A stretch of DNA of 64,000 nt from the NCBI RefSeq assembly GCF_019904175.1, contig NZ_CP061913.1, positions 9,796,001 to 9,860,000 of the forward strand, in the 5' to 3' direction. Positions 34,251-43,673 of this stretch are shown in pieces. Origin of the DNA: Dactylosporangium vinaceum. GTDB lineage: Bacteria; Actinomycetota; Actinomycetes; Mycobacteriales; Micromonosporaceae. The position numbers and the translations under genes are program-made. The notes under the pieces are model-generated. The model worked only from the letters and a program-made list of their open reading frames with translations. It searched no databases and had not been told where the DNA came from. The stretch's first letter is position 1. Each line of letters starts with the position of its first letter.

Positions 34251-37200
34251 GATCCCATCCTGCCAGGCGCGCGCCCCGTTGCGGCAAGCGCGTCGTCGTC
34301 GGCCGCGGCCGCCGGTGTGACCTGCGGGGACGGTGGGGCGGGAGCTGTCAGATCGGGCAGGGAGAGATCCATGACCATGATGCGGGGAGCCTCCTCGCGG
34401 CGGTCCACCCGGCCCTTGAGGGCGACCACCGCGTCCTCGGCCACCCACTGGTCGACCTGCTCGTAGGTGTCCGGGAAGAACATGACCTCGATGGTGCCGT
34501 CGAGGTCCTCGAGCACCGCCTGGGCCCACGGGCGCCCTTGACGGGTGACCTTGCGCTGGACGCCGGAGAGGATGCCGGCCAGGCGGACCACGGCGCCGTC
34601 AGGGACCGTGCCCTCCTCGGCCAGCGCCGCGATGGGGCGGTCGGCGGCGGCCCGCAGGACGTGCTCGAGGCCGCGCAGCGGGTGGTCGGAGACGTAGAGG
34701 CCGAGCATCTCGCGCTCGAAGGCGAGGCGTTCGGGCTTGTCCCACTCCATGGTGGGGACGGGCGGGGCGGTCATGAGCGGGGCGCCGAACAGGTCGAACT
34801 GGCCGACAGCCTCGTTGCGCTTGACGATCGAGACCGCGTCGAGCGCGTCGGCGTGGACGCTGAGCAGGCCCCGGCGGGAGTGGCCGAGGGAGTCGAACGC
34901 GCCCGCCTTGATCAGGGACTCGATGGTCTTGCGGTTGCACACGACCTGGTCGACCTTGGCCAGGAAGTCGTAGAAGTCGGCGAAGCGGCCCTTCTCGCGG
35001 CGGGCCCGGACGATGGCCTCCACCGCGGCGGCGCCGACGTTGCGCACGGCGCCGAGGCCGAAGCGGATGTCGGTGCCGTCGGCGGCGAAGCGGCCCTTGG
35101 AGGCGTTGACGTCGGGCGGCAGCACGTGGATGCCCATGTGCCGGCACTCGGCGAGGTAGACGGCGGAGCGGTCCTTGTCGCCGCCGATGGAGGTGAGCAG
35201 GGCGGCCATGTATTCGGCCGGGAAGTTGGCCTTGAGGTAGGCCGTCCAGTAGGCGACGAGCCCGTAGGCGACGCTGTGGGCCTTGTTGAACGCGTAGTCG
35301 GAGAACGGCACGAGGATGTCCCACAGGGTGCGGATCGCGCCCTCCGAGTAGCCGCGCTCGCGCATGGCCGGGGCGAAGTCGGTGAACTCCTGGTCGAGGA
35401 TCTCCTTCTTCTTCTTGCCCATGGCCCGCCGCAGCCGGTCGGCGGCGCCGAGCGTGTAGCCGGCGACCCGCTGGGCGATCGCCATGACCTGCTCCTGGTA
35501 GACGATCAGGCCGTAGGTGTCGCCGAGGATGTCGGCCAGGGGCTCGGCCAGCTCGGGGTGGATCGGGGTGACCGGGCGGCGGCCGTTCTTGCGGTCGGCG
35601 TATTCGTTGTGGGCGTTCGCCGCGATGGGCCCGGGCCGGTAGAGCGCACCGACCGCCGACACGTCGGCGAAGCTGTCCGGGGCCATCGAGCGCAGCAGGT
35701 GCCGGACCGGCGTGGCCTCGAACTGGAAGACGCCGAGCGTGTCGCCCCGGGACAGCAGCGCATAGGTCGGGGCGTCGTCGAGCGGCGCGTCCTCGATGAC
35801 GACCTCGCGGCGGCGGTTGTCGCGGATCGCGTCGAGGGCGTCGTCGATGATCGTGAGGTTGCGCAGGCCGAGGAAGTCCATCTTGAGCAGGCCCATGTCC
35901 TCGCACGCGCCCATGTCCCACTGGGTGATGATCGCGCCGTCCTGCTCCCGCTTCTGGATCGGCAGGACGTCGATCAGCGGCTCCCGCGACAGGATCACCC
36001 CGGCCGCGTGGACGCCCCACTGCCGCTTGAGCCCCTCCAGGCCGCGGGCGGTGTCGACGACGGTGCGCACCTCGGGCTCGGACTCGTAGAGCCGGCGCAG
36101 CTCACCGCCCTCCTTGAACCGGGGGTGCGCCGGGTCGAACACGCCGGACAGGGGCATGTCACGGCCGAGCACCGGCGGCGGCACCGCCTTGCTGATCCGC
36201 TCACCGAGGGAGAACGGGAAGCCCAGCACGCGGGCGGCGTCCTTGATCGCCGCCTTGGCCTTGATGGTGCCGTAGGTGATGATCTGGGAGACGCGGTCCT
36301 CGCCGTATTGCTCGGTGGCGTAGCGGATCATCTCGCCCCGCCGGCGCTCGTCGAAGTCCATGTCGATGTCGGGCATGCTCGGCCGCTCGGGGTTGAGGAA
36401 CCGCTCGAAGAGCAGCCCGTGCGCGAGCGGGTCGAGCTCGGTGATGCCCAGCGCGTAGGCGACAAGGGAGCCGGCCGCCGACCCGCGGCCCGGGCCGACC
36501 CGGATGCCCTGCGCGTGGGCGTGGGCGACGAGGTCGGCGACGACCAGGAAGTAGCCGGCGAGGTCGGCCCCGAGGATCACCGACAGCTCGTAGGCGGCCT
36601 GGTTGGCGTGGGCCTCGGAGACGCCGTGCGGGAAGCGCCGGGCCAGGCCGCGCTCGACCTCGGCCCGCAGGACGGCGTCCTCGGTGGTGCCGGGCGGCAC
36701 CGGGAAGGTGGGCATCAGGCTGCGGTGGGCGAAGACGTCCGCGTAGTCGCCGATCCGCTCGGCCACGGCCAGGGTGTTGTCGCAGGCGCCGGGGACCTCG
36801 GCGTCCCAGATCCGCCGCATCTCCGCGGCCGACTTGAGGTAGAAGTCGCGGGCGTCGAACTTGAACCGCTTCGGGTCGGCCAGGGTGGTCGCGGACTGCA
36901 CGGCGAGCAGCGCCTCGTGGGCGTCGGCGTCACCGGCGAAGGTGTAGTGCAGGTCGTTGGTCGCGATCGGGGCGAGCCCGAGCCGGCGCCCGAGGCGCAG
37001 CAGGTCGGCCCGGACCCGGGTCTCGATCTGCAGGCCGTGGTCCATCAGCTCCAGGTAGAGGTTGCCGGGGCCGAAGATGTCGAGCAGCTCGCCCGCGGCC
37101 CGGCAGGCCCGCTCGAAGTCGCCGATGCGCAGCCAGGTCTGGACCTCGCCGGACGGGCAGCCGGTGGTGGCGATGAGCCCGGGCGCGTATTCGGCGAGCA

Positions 37201-37603
37201 GTTCGCGGTCGGCGCGCGGCTTGTAGAAGTATCCCTCCGTGCTGGCCCGTGAGGTGAGGCGGAACAGGTTGCGCAGGCCGGTGGCGTCGGCCGCCAGCAG
37301 CGTGAGGTGGGTGTAGGCGCCGCCGCCGGAGACGTCGTTCTCGCCGCCGTCGGCCCAGCGGACCCGGGTGCGGTCGCCGCGGTGCGTGCCCGGCGTCAGG
37401 TATGCCTCGACGCCGATGATCGGCTTGATTCCGGCCCTGATCGCCTGGTGGTAGAAGTCGTGGGCGCCGAACATGTTGCCGTGGTCGGTCATGGCCAGCG
37501 CGGGCTGGCCGAGCCGGGCAGCCTCCGCAAACAGCGGGCCGAGGCGCGCGGCCCCGTCGAGCATCGAATACTCGGTATGAACGTGCAGATGAACGAAGCC
37601 CAC
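34247..37603 (-). CDS. dnaE: DNA polymerase III subunit alpha
   Basis: The replicative polymerase, 1118 aa. The N-terminal PHP domain starts FVHLHVHTEYSMLDGA and contains ALAMTDHGNMFG. The palm has the catalytic triad in PDIDMDFDERRR and the polymerase motif GPGRGSAAGSLVAY. HHH and OB-fold regions follow (VRLAGILSGVQRKVTRQG), and a short linker ends the protein. It is of DnaE1 type by length and tail. The GTG is 7 bases after TAGCGT, which is part of a damage-type promoter. Followed by the coupled DUF2567-like gene. Confidence 0.97.
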   Translation of the reverse strand: MGFVHLHVHTEYSMLDGAARLGPLFAEAARLGQPALAMTDHGNMFGAHDFYHQAIRAGIKPIIGVEAYLTPGTHRGDRTRVRWADGGENDVSGGGAYTHLTLLAADATGLRNLFRLTSRASTEGYFYKPRADRELLAEYAPGLIATTGCPSGEVQTWLRIGDFERACRAAGELLDIFGPGNLYLELMDHGLQIETRVRADLLRLGRRLGLAPIATNDLHYTFAGDADAHEALLAVQSATTLADPKRFKFDARDFYLKSAAEMRRIWDAEVPGACDNTLAVAERIGDYADVFAHRSLMPTFPVPPGTTEDAVLRAEVERGLARRFPHGVSEAHANQAAYELSVILGADLAGYFLVVADLVAHAHAQGIRVGPGRGSAAGSLVAYALGITELDPLAHGLLFERFLNPERPSMPDIDMDFDERRRGEMIRYATEQYGEDRVSQIITYGTIKAKAAIKDAARVLGFPFSLGERISKAVPPPVLGRDMPLSGVFDPAHPRFKEGGELRRLYESEPEVRTVVDTARGLEGLKRQWGVHAAGVILSREPLIDVLPIQKREQDGAIITQWDMGACEDMGLLKMDFLGLRNLTIIDDALDAIRDNRRREVVIEDAPLDDAPTYALLSRGDTLGVFQFEATPVRHLLRSMAPDSFADVSAVGALYRPGPIAANAHNEYADRKNGRRPVTPIHPELAEPLADILGDTYGLIVYQEQVMAIAQRVAGYTLGAADRLRRAMGKKKKEILDQEFTDFAPAMRERGYSEGAIRTLWDILVPFSDYAFNKAHSVAYGLVAYWTAYLKANFPAEYMAALLTSIGGDKDRSAVYLAECRHMGIHVLPPDVNASKGRFAADGTDIRFGLGAVRNVGAAAVEAIVRARREKGRFADFYDFLAKVDQVVCNRKTIESLIKAGAFDSLGHSRRGLLSVHADALDAVSIVKRNEAVGQFDLFGAPLMTAPPVPTMEWDKPERLAFEREMLGLYVSDHPLRGLEHVLRAAADRPIAALAEEGTVPDGAVVRLAGILSGVQRKVTRQGRPWAQAVLEDLDGTIEVMFFPDTYEQVDQWVAEDAVVALKGRVDRREEAPRIMVMDLSLPDLTAPAPPSPQVTPAAAADDDALAATGRAPGRMGS

Positions 37604-37610
37604 GGCAGCG

Positions 37611-37633
37611 ACGCTACTCGGGGGGTACGACAG
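37611..37633 (-). promoter_or_regulatory. DNA-damage (PafBC/RecA-NDp-like) promoter of dnaE
   Basis: CTGTCGTAC, 8 bases, TAGCGT on the minus strand, matching TTGTCR-N11-TAnnnT except for the first T. Transcription would start at the dnaE GTG. Confidence 0.58.
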
Positions 37634-37755
37634 AAAATCAAGTTTGCCGGGGCCGCTTCCCTCCCGCCCGGGCAGTCCCCCGCACGGCGTCATACGTCCA
37701 CCTATCGTGAAGCCGACTGCACCACGGAACGGGATTATCAGCGACACTGCTCGGC

Positions 37756-39120
37756 ATGATCGACCGTCGTCGGCTGACCGCGCTCCTCGACCGCGAACGT
37801 GCCTTCTTCACCGAACGCCACCCGCAGTCGGCGGCCGAGTATGCGCGGGCCGGAAACCTGTTCGGCCGGGTGCCGATGACCTGGATGAACAAGTCGGCCG
37901 CCGGCTTCCCGCTGTACCTCGCGCAGGCCCGCGGCGCCCGGGTGACCGACGTGGACGGGCACGAGTACGTCGACTTCTGCCTCGGCGACAGCGCGGCGAT
38001 GGCCGGGCACTCCCCCGCCCCCGTGGTCGCGGCCGTGCGGGAGCGGTTCGGCGAGCTCGGCGGGGCCGGCGCGATGCTGCCGACGTCGGACGCGGCCTGG
38101 GTCGGGGCCGAGCTTACCCGGCGCTTCGGGGTGTCGCGGTGGAGCTTCGCGCTGAGCGCCACCGACGCCAACCGCTGGGCGATCCGGCTGCTGCGGGCGG
38201 TGACGGGGCGGCCGCGGATCCTGTTCAACGCGTACTGCTACCACGGGTCGGTCGACGAGTCGCTCATCGTGACGTCGCCGCACGGGCCGCGCAGCCGCGA
38301 GGGGAACGTTGGCGCGCCTGTCGACGTGACCGCGACCAGCCGGGTCGCCGAGTTCAACGACGTCTACGGGCTGGAGCGGGAGCTCGCCCACGGTGACGTG
38401 GCCGCGGTGGTCATGGAGCCGGCGATGACAAACGTCGGCATCGTGCTGCCGCGGCCCGGATATCTGGAGGCGGTGCGGGAGCTGACCCGGCGGTACGGCA
38501 CGTATCTGGTCAACGACGAGACGCACACGTTCTCGGCCGGGCCGGGCGGCGCGACAGGTCTGTGGGGACTGGAGCCGGACGTGGTGACCATCGGCAAGGC
38601 GATAGGCGGTGGGATCCCGGCGGCCGCGTACGGTCTGTCCGAGGAGATCGCACAGCGAGTACAGACGATGCAGCATTTGGATCTGGTGGATATGGGCGGG
38701 GTCGGGGGGACGCTCGCCGGCAACGCGCTGTCCATCGCCGCGACCCGGGCCACGCTCGAGCACGTGCTGACGACCGCGGCATATACGCACATGTCGGAGC
38801 TGGCGAAGGCGTTCAAGGTCGGCGTCGAGGCGGTCATCGAGGAGTTCGACCTGCCGTGGTCGGTGAACCGGCTGGGGGCCCGGGTCGAGTACCGGTTCGC
38901 GGCGCCCGCACCGACGAGCGGTACCGAGTCGGCGCAGGCCGCGGACCCGGACCTCGAGGACTACCTGCACGTCTATCTGGCGAACCGGGGCATTCTGCTC
39001 ACGCCGTTCCACAACATGGCCCTGATGTGCCCGGACACGACCGAGGAGCAGGTCGCCGAGCACTCCAGGGTCTTCCGTTACGCGATCGAGGAGCTCAGCG
39101 GGCGAACGGGTCCATCATGA
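37756..39120 (+). CDS. Class III aminotransferase (GSA-aminomutase-like)
   Basis: A 454-aa PLP enzyme like glutamate-1-semialdehyde aminomutase and related class III transaminases. FALSATDANRWAIRLLRAVTGR corresponds to the cofactor-binding 'SGTEA..AIRLAR' region (here ALSATDANRWAIRL), LVNDETHTFSAGPGG holds the PLP Asp-like residue and TIGKAIGGGIPAAAYG the lysine. The S-G-T-E core is changed to S-A-T-D, so the substrate is probably not GSA. No partner gene is adjacent; a biosynthetic or catabolic role cannot be chosen. Convergent with, and overlapping by 26 bases, the ParA-like gene. Confidence 0.85.
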   Translation: MIDRRRLTALLDRERAFFTERHPQSAAEYARAGNLFGRVPMTWMNKSAAGFPLYLAQARGARVTDVDGHEYVDFCLGDSAAMAGHSPAPVVAAVRERFGELGGAGAMLPTSDAAWVGAELTRRFGVSRWSFALSATDANRWAIRLLRAVTGRPRILFNAYCYHGSVDESLIVTSPHGPRSREGNVGAPVDVTATSRVAEFNDVYGLERELAHGDVAAVVMEPAMTNVGIVLPRPGYLEAVRELTRRYGTYLVNDETHTFSAGPGGATGLWGLEPDVVTIGKAIGGGIPAAAYGLSEEIAQRVQTMQHLDLVDMGGVGGTLAGNALSIAATRATLEHVLTTAAYTHMSELAKAFKVGVEAVIEEFDLPWSVNRLGARVEYRFAAPAPTSGTESAQAADPDLEDYLHVYLANRGILLTPFHNMALMCPDTTEEQVAEHSRVFRYAIEELSGRTGPS

Positions 39121-40183
39121 CGGCGGCCGCCTTGAGCCAGGCCCGCTTCGTCGCGGCGGCCAGCATCGGGTATTCGATGTTGGAGCCGCTCTCCAGCGCC
39201 GGGTCGTAGGGCACCACGACGACGGCCCGGGTCCGGGTGCGGAAGTGCCCGGCCAGGTCGTCGATGAGCGGGGTCGGGTTGGGCGTCGGGCAGGACAGCA
39301 GCGTGACCGCGTTGGCGACCAGCTCCTCCATCCCGGCCTCGTCGAGCAGGTCGAGCATCCAGTCGGCGGTGAACGCGGCGTCCTCGCGGGGCACGCTCGT
39401 GACCACGAGCTGGTCGGCGGCCTGCAGGACGGTCTGCCAGTTGGGGCTCTCGACGTTGTTGCCGGTGTCGACGCAGATCACGTCGTGGGTGCGGCGCAGC
39501 AGCTCCAGCACGCGGCGCACCGTGTGCGGGTCGAGGCGCTGGGCGAAGCGGGGGTTCTCCTCACCGGCGAGCACGTCGTAGGAGCCGTCGGAGGCGTGGC
39601 GCAGGTAGTCGTCGAGCATGTCGTACAGGTCGTAGCCGGTCGCGTGCTCGACGCGCACGAGGTCGGCGATCAGGTGCCGGATCGTGCGGGCGTGCCGGGC
39701 GCTGCCGGCCCGCAGGCCGAGCGTGCCGCGCAGCTCGTTGTCGTCCCAGGCGATGACGCCCTTGCCGCGGACGCTGCCGATGGTGGCGGCGGTCAGCACG
39801 GTCGCGGTCGTCTTGTGGACGCCGCCCTTGGGGTTGGCGAAGGCCAGCACCTTCGGGCTGGGGATCTCCTGGCGCAGGATCTGCGCGAGCTGCTCGGTCG
39901 GGTCGGGCTGGGCGGCCTGATATTCGACGCTCGGCGCGCGCCGCGCGGACCGGGGGGTGCGGGGCGGGGCGTCGTCGTATGGGCGAGTGCCGTTGCTGGG
40001 AGGCATTGGTTCGTCATCGTAGGGCCGATCGGGCGCGTATGGGGCCGTGGGGCGCCCGAAGCGGCCGTCGTAATCCAGATCACCCGGGCTCGACCGGCCG
40101 AGCAGCGCCCGGTCCAGCAGCGAGCGCCAGCGAGGAGCCGGGTCCGCTGACCTGTCCTCCCACCTGGCATCCGCTTCAGCCAC
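39095..40183 (-). CDS. ParA/MinD-like P-loop ATPase
   Basis: A 362-aa protein. Residues 1-100 are disordered and Pro/Asp-rich. The ATPase domain follows with the deviant Walker A FANPKGGVHKTTATVL (about 113), the Walker B region VICVDTGNNV, and ADQLVVTSVP later. It resembles TadZ/MinD-type ATPases that position protein complexes, though no pilus or secretion genes are near. The upstream gene encodes a membrane protein of similar context, and the pair probably works together. The GTG was chosen for GGAGGGCCGGGA directly upstream. Confidence 0.85.
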   Translation of the reverse strand: MAEADARWEDRSADPAPRWRSLLDRALLGRSSPGDLDYDGRFGRPTAPYAPDRPYDDEPMPPSNGTRPYDDAPPRTPRSARRAPSVEYQAAQPDPTEQLAQILRQEIPSPKVLAFANPKGGVHKTTATVLTAATIGSVRGKGVIAWDDNELRGTLGLRAGSARHARTIRHLIADLVRVEHATGYDLYDMLDDYLRHASDGSYDVLAGEENPRFAQRLDPHTVRRVLELLRRTHDVICVDTGNNVESPNWQTVLQAADQLVVTSVPREDAAFTADWMLDLLDEAGMEELVANAVTLLSCPTPNPTPLIDDLAGHFRTRTRAVVVVPYDPALESGSNIEYPMLAAATKRAWLKAAAVMMDPFAR

Positions 40184-40311
40184 TCCCGGCCCTCCCTCTG
40201 TGCGCACCTGCCGACCACCCGTACCCCAGGCTACGGACCGAACGGTATTCGGACCACACCTGCGTGCCCATCCCCTGCATCAACTGCACGACAGGCCGTA
40301 CGGATATCGCC

Positions 40312-41121
40312 TCAGGAGGGTTCGGGGGACGCGACGACGGTTCCGGCGCCCTCGCTCACCGGCTCGGCGACGGTGGTCTGCTCCGGCAACGGCGGCATGA
40401 ACACCGTGCGATCGAGGCGTTGCAGCTCGGTGATGGGGTCGACGACCCGGGTCTCCGGCCGGGCCGCGACCGCGCGCAGGGCCACGGGCGACGCGTAGAC
40501 GACGGCGGCGTAGACGCACGAGCAGTGCTCGCGGTATGCGGTGGCCTCCTGGTCGGCGACGATGGAGCCGGAGAGGTACAGCTGGCGGTTGTCGTCGGGG
40601 ATGCCGTCGTTGCGTCCCAGCAGGTCGCGGTAGTGCTGGGCCTCCTCGGTCTTGCGCTGCGCCGTCTCGTCCATGGCCAGGATCACGTCGTCGGGCAGCC
40701 GGTAGGCCCCGAGCCGCACCAGCTCGGTCTGCGTGCCCGGCAGCGGCACCCGCGCGAACACGCTCGACACCGAGACGTCCGCGAGCACCGGCGTGAGCCG
40801 CTCGGGGCCCAGGTAGGCCGTGAACGACACCAGCGCGTAGACCGGGGCGTCCCCGGGCAGCGCGCCCAGCTCGTCCTTCCCGGCCTGGATGTAGCCGGGA
40901 ATGGAGGCGCCCTCGGCCACGCCAACCCGCAGGACGTCACCGAGCGAAGGGTCGCTGCGCGGCCTTTCGTTGCGGTGTACCGCGAGCAGTGTCGCCGTCA
41001 CCGCGACGACGCCGACGACGACGGTGAAGACGCGCAGTCGCTGGGCACCCCGGAAGATCCGGGCGAGGACGTTGCCGACCGGCGGCAGGAGCCGCTGGTC
41101 GAGCTGCTGGAGCTGCTTCAT
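40312..41121 (-). CDS. Membrane-anchored protein paired with the ParA-like ATPase
   Basis: A 269-aa protein: a short cytoplasmic part (MKQLQQLDQRLLPP), one membrane helix at about 31-48 (FTVVVGVVAVTATLLAV), then a large extracytoplasmic region. Later segments show LGALPGDAPVYALVSFTAYL and CSCVYAAVVYASPVALRAV with two close Cys. No family recognised. A 128-base gap separates it from the ATPase downstream on the same strand. An in-frame ATG 18 codons earlier is possible. Confidence 0.7.
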   Translation of the reverse strand: MKQLQQLDQRLLPPVGNVLARIFRGAQRLRVFTVVVGVVAVTATLLAVHRNERPRSDPSLGDVLRVGVAEGASIPGYIQAGKDELGALPGDAPVYALVSFTAYLGPERLTPVLADVSVSSVFARVPLPGTQTELVRLGAYRLPDDVILAMDETAQRKTEEAQHYRDLLGRNDGIPDDNRQLYLSGSIVADQEATAYREHCSCVYAAVVYASPVALRAVAARPETRVVDPITELQRLDRTVFMPPLPEQTTVAEPVSEGAGTVVASPEPS

Positions 41122-41168
41122 CGCTCCACGAGGGTCGCACAGGCGGTACCGGCGACCGGCATTGGGTC

Positions 41169-41230
41169 TTGACATGAACCCAGCGAAGGATTTCTATCAG
41201 TCAAGTTAACTAATAGAAACAGGAGGGTCC
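41169..41230 (+). promoter_or_regulatory. Promoter and inverted repeat of the GH18 gene
   Basis: TTGACA at 41169, 17 bases, TTCTAT at 41192 as -35/-10. TTTCTAT (41191-41197) and ATAGAAA (41213-41219) form an inverted repeat across the start region, with AGTTAACT at its centre, a likely repressor site. AGGAGG lies 4 bases before the ATG. Confidence 0.6.
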
Positions 41231-42730
41231 ATGCGCATCCGCACCATCGGAGCCGCCGCAGTCGCGCTCGCCGCCGCCGGGGTCGGCCTCGCGGTCACCG
41301 CTCCGGCCCAGGCCGCGACCGCGATCCCGGCCCACGTCTTCGCTCCGTACTTCGAGGCGTACAACGGCGACAGCCTCAGCGGGCTCTCCCAGCAGTCCGG
41401 CGCGAAGTACCTGACCATGGCCTTCATCCAGACCGCGAGCCCCGGTTCGTGCACCGTGTACTGGAACGGCGACACCGGCCTGCCGATCGCCGGCTCCTCG
41501 TTCGGCAGCGACATCGCCGCGATCCGGGCCCGCGGCGGCGACGTGATCCCCTCGTTCGGGGGCTACGCGGCCGACAACGGCGGGACCGAGATCGCCGACG
41601 GCTGCACCGACGTCAACCAGATCGCGGGCCAGTTCGAGAAGGTCATCACCACCTACGACGTGACCCGCATCGACCTGGACGTCGAGGACAACTCGCTCAC
41701 CAACACGGCCGGCATCGACCGGCGCAACAAGGCGATAAAGCTCGTCGAGGACTGGGCCGCGGCCAACGGCCGGACCATCCAGTTCGTCTACACGCTGCCC
41801 ACGACGACGGCCGGCCTGGCCGACAGCGGGCTGGCGGTGCTGCGCAGCGCCGTGGCCAACAACGCGCGGGTCGACATCGTCAACCAGATGACCTTCGACT
41901 ACTACGACAACCAGCCCCACCAGATGGCCAACGACACCAAGAGCGCGTCGAACGGCCTGCATTCACAACTGCAGCAGTTGTACCCGTCCAAGACCAGCCA
42001 GCAGCTGTGGAGCATGATCGGCGTCACCGAGATGGTCGGCATCGACGACTTCGGCGCGGCGGAGACGTTCACCGTGGCCGACGCGAAGGCCGTCTACTCC
42101 TGGGCGAGTCAGCAGGGCATCGCCGAGCTGTCCTTCTGGGCCCTCCAGCGCGACAACGGCGGCTGCCCCGGCACGGGCGGCTCCGACACCTGCTCCGGCA
42201 TCTCCCAGGGCACGTGGGACTTCTCGCACATCTTCGCGCCGTTCACCAGCGGCGGCGGCAACCCCGGCTCGCCCACGCCGACGAAGAGCACATCACCGAG
42301 CTCGTCCCGGAGCCCAAGCGCGTCGCCGAGCCCTTCGCGGAGCACGGGCCAGGGCCTCGCCAACGGCAACTTCGAGGCCGGCCTGGCCCCGTGGACCGGC
42401 GGCCTGTGCAGCGTCGTGAGCACGCCCGTCCACGGCGGGACCAAGGCCCTGAAGGCGGCCGCGTCCAGCTCCGACAACGCGCAGTGCAGCCAGACGGTGG
42501 CGGTCCAGGCCAACCGGACGTACACCCTTGCCGCCTGGGTCCAGGGCGGCTACGCCTTCCTGGGCGCCACCACCGGGGCCGGCGACACCAGCACCTGGAC
42601 GGCCGGCGGCTCCTCCTGGACCAAGCTGACGGTCACGGTGAGCACCGGCAGCTCCACCTCGATCAAGGTCTGGATCCACGGTTGGTACGGCACCGGCACC
42701 GTCTACGCCGACGACGTGACACTGGTCTGA
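41231..42730 (+). CDS. Secreted GH18 chitinase-like glycoside hydrolase
   Basis: A 499-aa exported enzyme. The signal peptide is about 1-29, with cleavage near APAQA-A. Residues 33-335 form the GH18 barrel: FAPYFEAYNGDSLSGLSQQS, LTMAFIQT, and RIDLDVED carrying the D.D.E catalytic core near residue 150; SFWALQRDNG is the last strand. A Ser/Thr/Pro linker (338-372) leads to a C-terminal beta-sandwich beginning NGNFEAGLAPWTG, a carbohydrate-binding module. It probably acts on chitin outside the cell. Monocistronic, with its own operator-like inverted repeat. Confidence 0.9.
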   Translation: MRIRTIGAAAVALAAAGVGLAVTAPAQAATAIPAHVFAPYFEAYNGDSLSGLSQQSGAKYLTMAFIQTASPGSCTVYWNGDTGLPIAGSSFGSDIAAIRARGGDVIPSFGGYAADNGGTEIADGCTDVNQIAGQFEKVITTYDVTRIDLDVEDNSLTNTAGIDRRNKAIKLVEDWAAANGRTIQFVYTLPTTTAGLADSGLAVLRSAVANNARVDIVNQMTFDYYDNQPHQMANDTKSASNGLHSQLQQLYPSKTSQQLWSMIGVTEMVGIDDFGAAETFTVADAKAVYSWASQQGIAELSFWALQRDNGGCPGTGGSDTCSGISQGTWDFSHIFAPFTSGGGNPGSPTPTKSTSPSSSRSPSASPSPSRSTGQGLANGNFEAGLAPWTGGLCSVVSTPVHGGTKALKAAASSSDNAQCSQTVAVQANRTYTLAAWVQGGYAFLGATTGAGDTSTWTAGGSSWTKLTVTVSTGSSTSIKVWIHGWYGTGTVYADDVTLV

Positions 42731-42743
42731 GGCCGATCCCGGC

Positions 42744-43673
42744 TTACGCGGCGGCGCTCAGGACCTCGAGCGCCGCCGCCAGGTCGGGCGGGTAGTCGCT
42801 GACGAACGAGACGTACTCGTCGGTGCGCGGGTGCATGAAGCCGAGCTCGCGGGCGTGCAGCCACTGGCGGGACAGCCCCAGCCGCGCCGCGAGGGTGGGG
42901 TCGGCGCCGTAGGTCAGGTCCCCGACGCACGGGTGGCGCAGGGCCGAGAAGTGGACCCGGATCTGGTGGGTCCGGCCGGTCTCCAGCTTGACGTCCAGGA
43001 GGCTCGCGGCCGGGAACGCCTCGATGGTGTCGTAGTGGGTGATGCTCGGCCGCCCGCCGGAGACCACGGCGAACTTGTAGTCGTGGCTCGGGTGGCGGTC
43101 GATCGGGGCGTCGATGGTGCCGCGCAGCGGGTCCGGGTGGCCCTGGACCACCGCGTGGTAGCGCTTCTCGACCTCGCGGGCCTTGAAGGCGCGCTTCAGG
43201 GCGGAGTAGGCCAGCTCGCTCTTCGCCACGACCATCAGGCCGGTCGTGCCCACGTCCAGGCGGTGCACCACGCCCTGGCGCTCGGCGGCGCCGCTCGTGG
43301 CCACCGTCTGGCCCATGGCCGCCAAGCCGCCGATGACCGTCGGACCGGTCCAGCCGGGGCTCGGGTGGGCGGCCACACCGACGGGCTTGTTGACCACGAC
43401 GATGTCCTCGTCGCTGTAGACGATCACCATCCCGTCGACCGGGACCGCCTCGATCGCCACCGCGGCCGGCTGGGCCGGCAGCGTCACCTCGAGCCAGGCC
43501 CCGGCCTTGACCTTGTCCGACTTCGCCCGCACCGCGCCGTCGACGCAGACGTCCCCGGCCTCGACCAGGTCGGCCGCGGCGGTCCGGCTGAAGCCGAAGA
43601 GCCGGGTCAGCGCCTGGTCGAGGCGGGTGCCGTCAAGCCCGTCGGGCACGGGCAGCGAGCGGACCTCACGCAT
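42744..43673 (-). CDS. RluA-family pseudouridine synthase (RluD-like)
   Basis: A 309-aa RNA-modifying enzyme that isomerises uridines, probably in 23S rRNA helix 69. The S4 RNA-binding domain is at about 14-70 (LDQALTRLFGFSRTAAADLV); the catalytic segment is VHRLDVGTTGLMVVAK with the essential Asp; GRTHQIRVHFSALRHP and VGDLTYG follow. Normal length. It overlaps lspA by 8 bases, the common lspA-rluD arrangement. Confidence 0.93.
   Translation of the reverse strand: MREVRSLPVPDGLDGTRLDQALTRLFGFSRTAAADLVEAGDVCVDGAVRAKSDKVKAGAWLEVTLPAQPAAVAIEAVPVDGMVIVYSDEDIVVVNKPVGVAAHPSPGWTGPTVIGGLAAMGQTVATSGAAERQGVVHRLDVGTTGLMVVAKSELAYSALKRAFKAREVEKRYHAVVQGHPDPLRGTIDAPIDRHPSHDYKFAVVSGGRPSITHYDTIEAFPAASLLDVKLETGRTHQIRVHFSALRHPCVGDLTYGADPTLAARLGLSRQWLHARELGFMHPRTDEYVSFVSDYPPDLAAALEVLSAAA

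Noticed and set aside
37690..37715. GTCATAC...TATCGT before the aminotransferase as a damage promoter
   Set aside because: The spacer is 7 and not 8 bases, the TT of TTGTC is absent, and the start codon is about 45 bases away; too weak.
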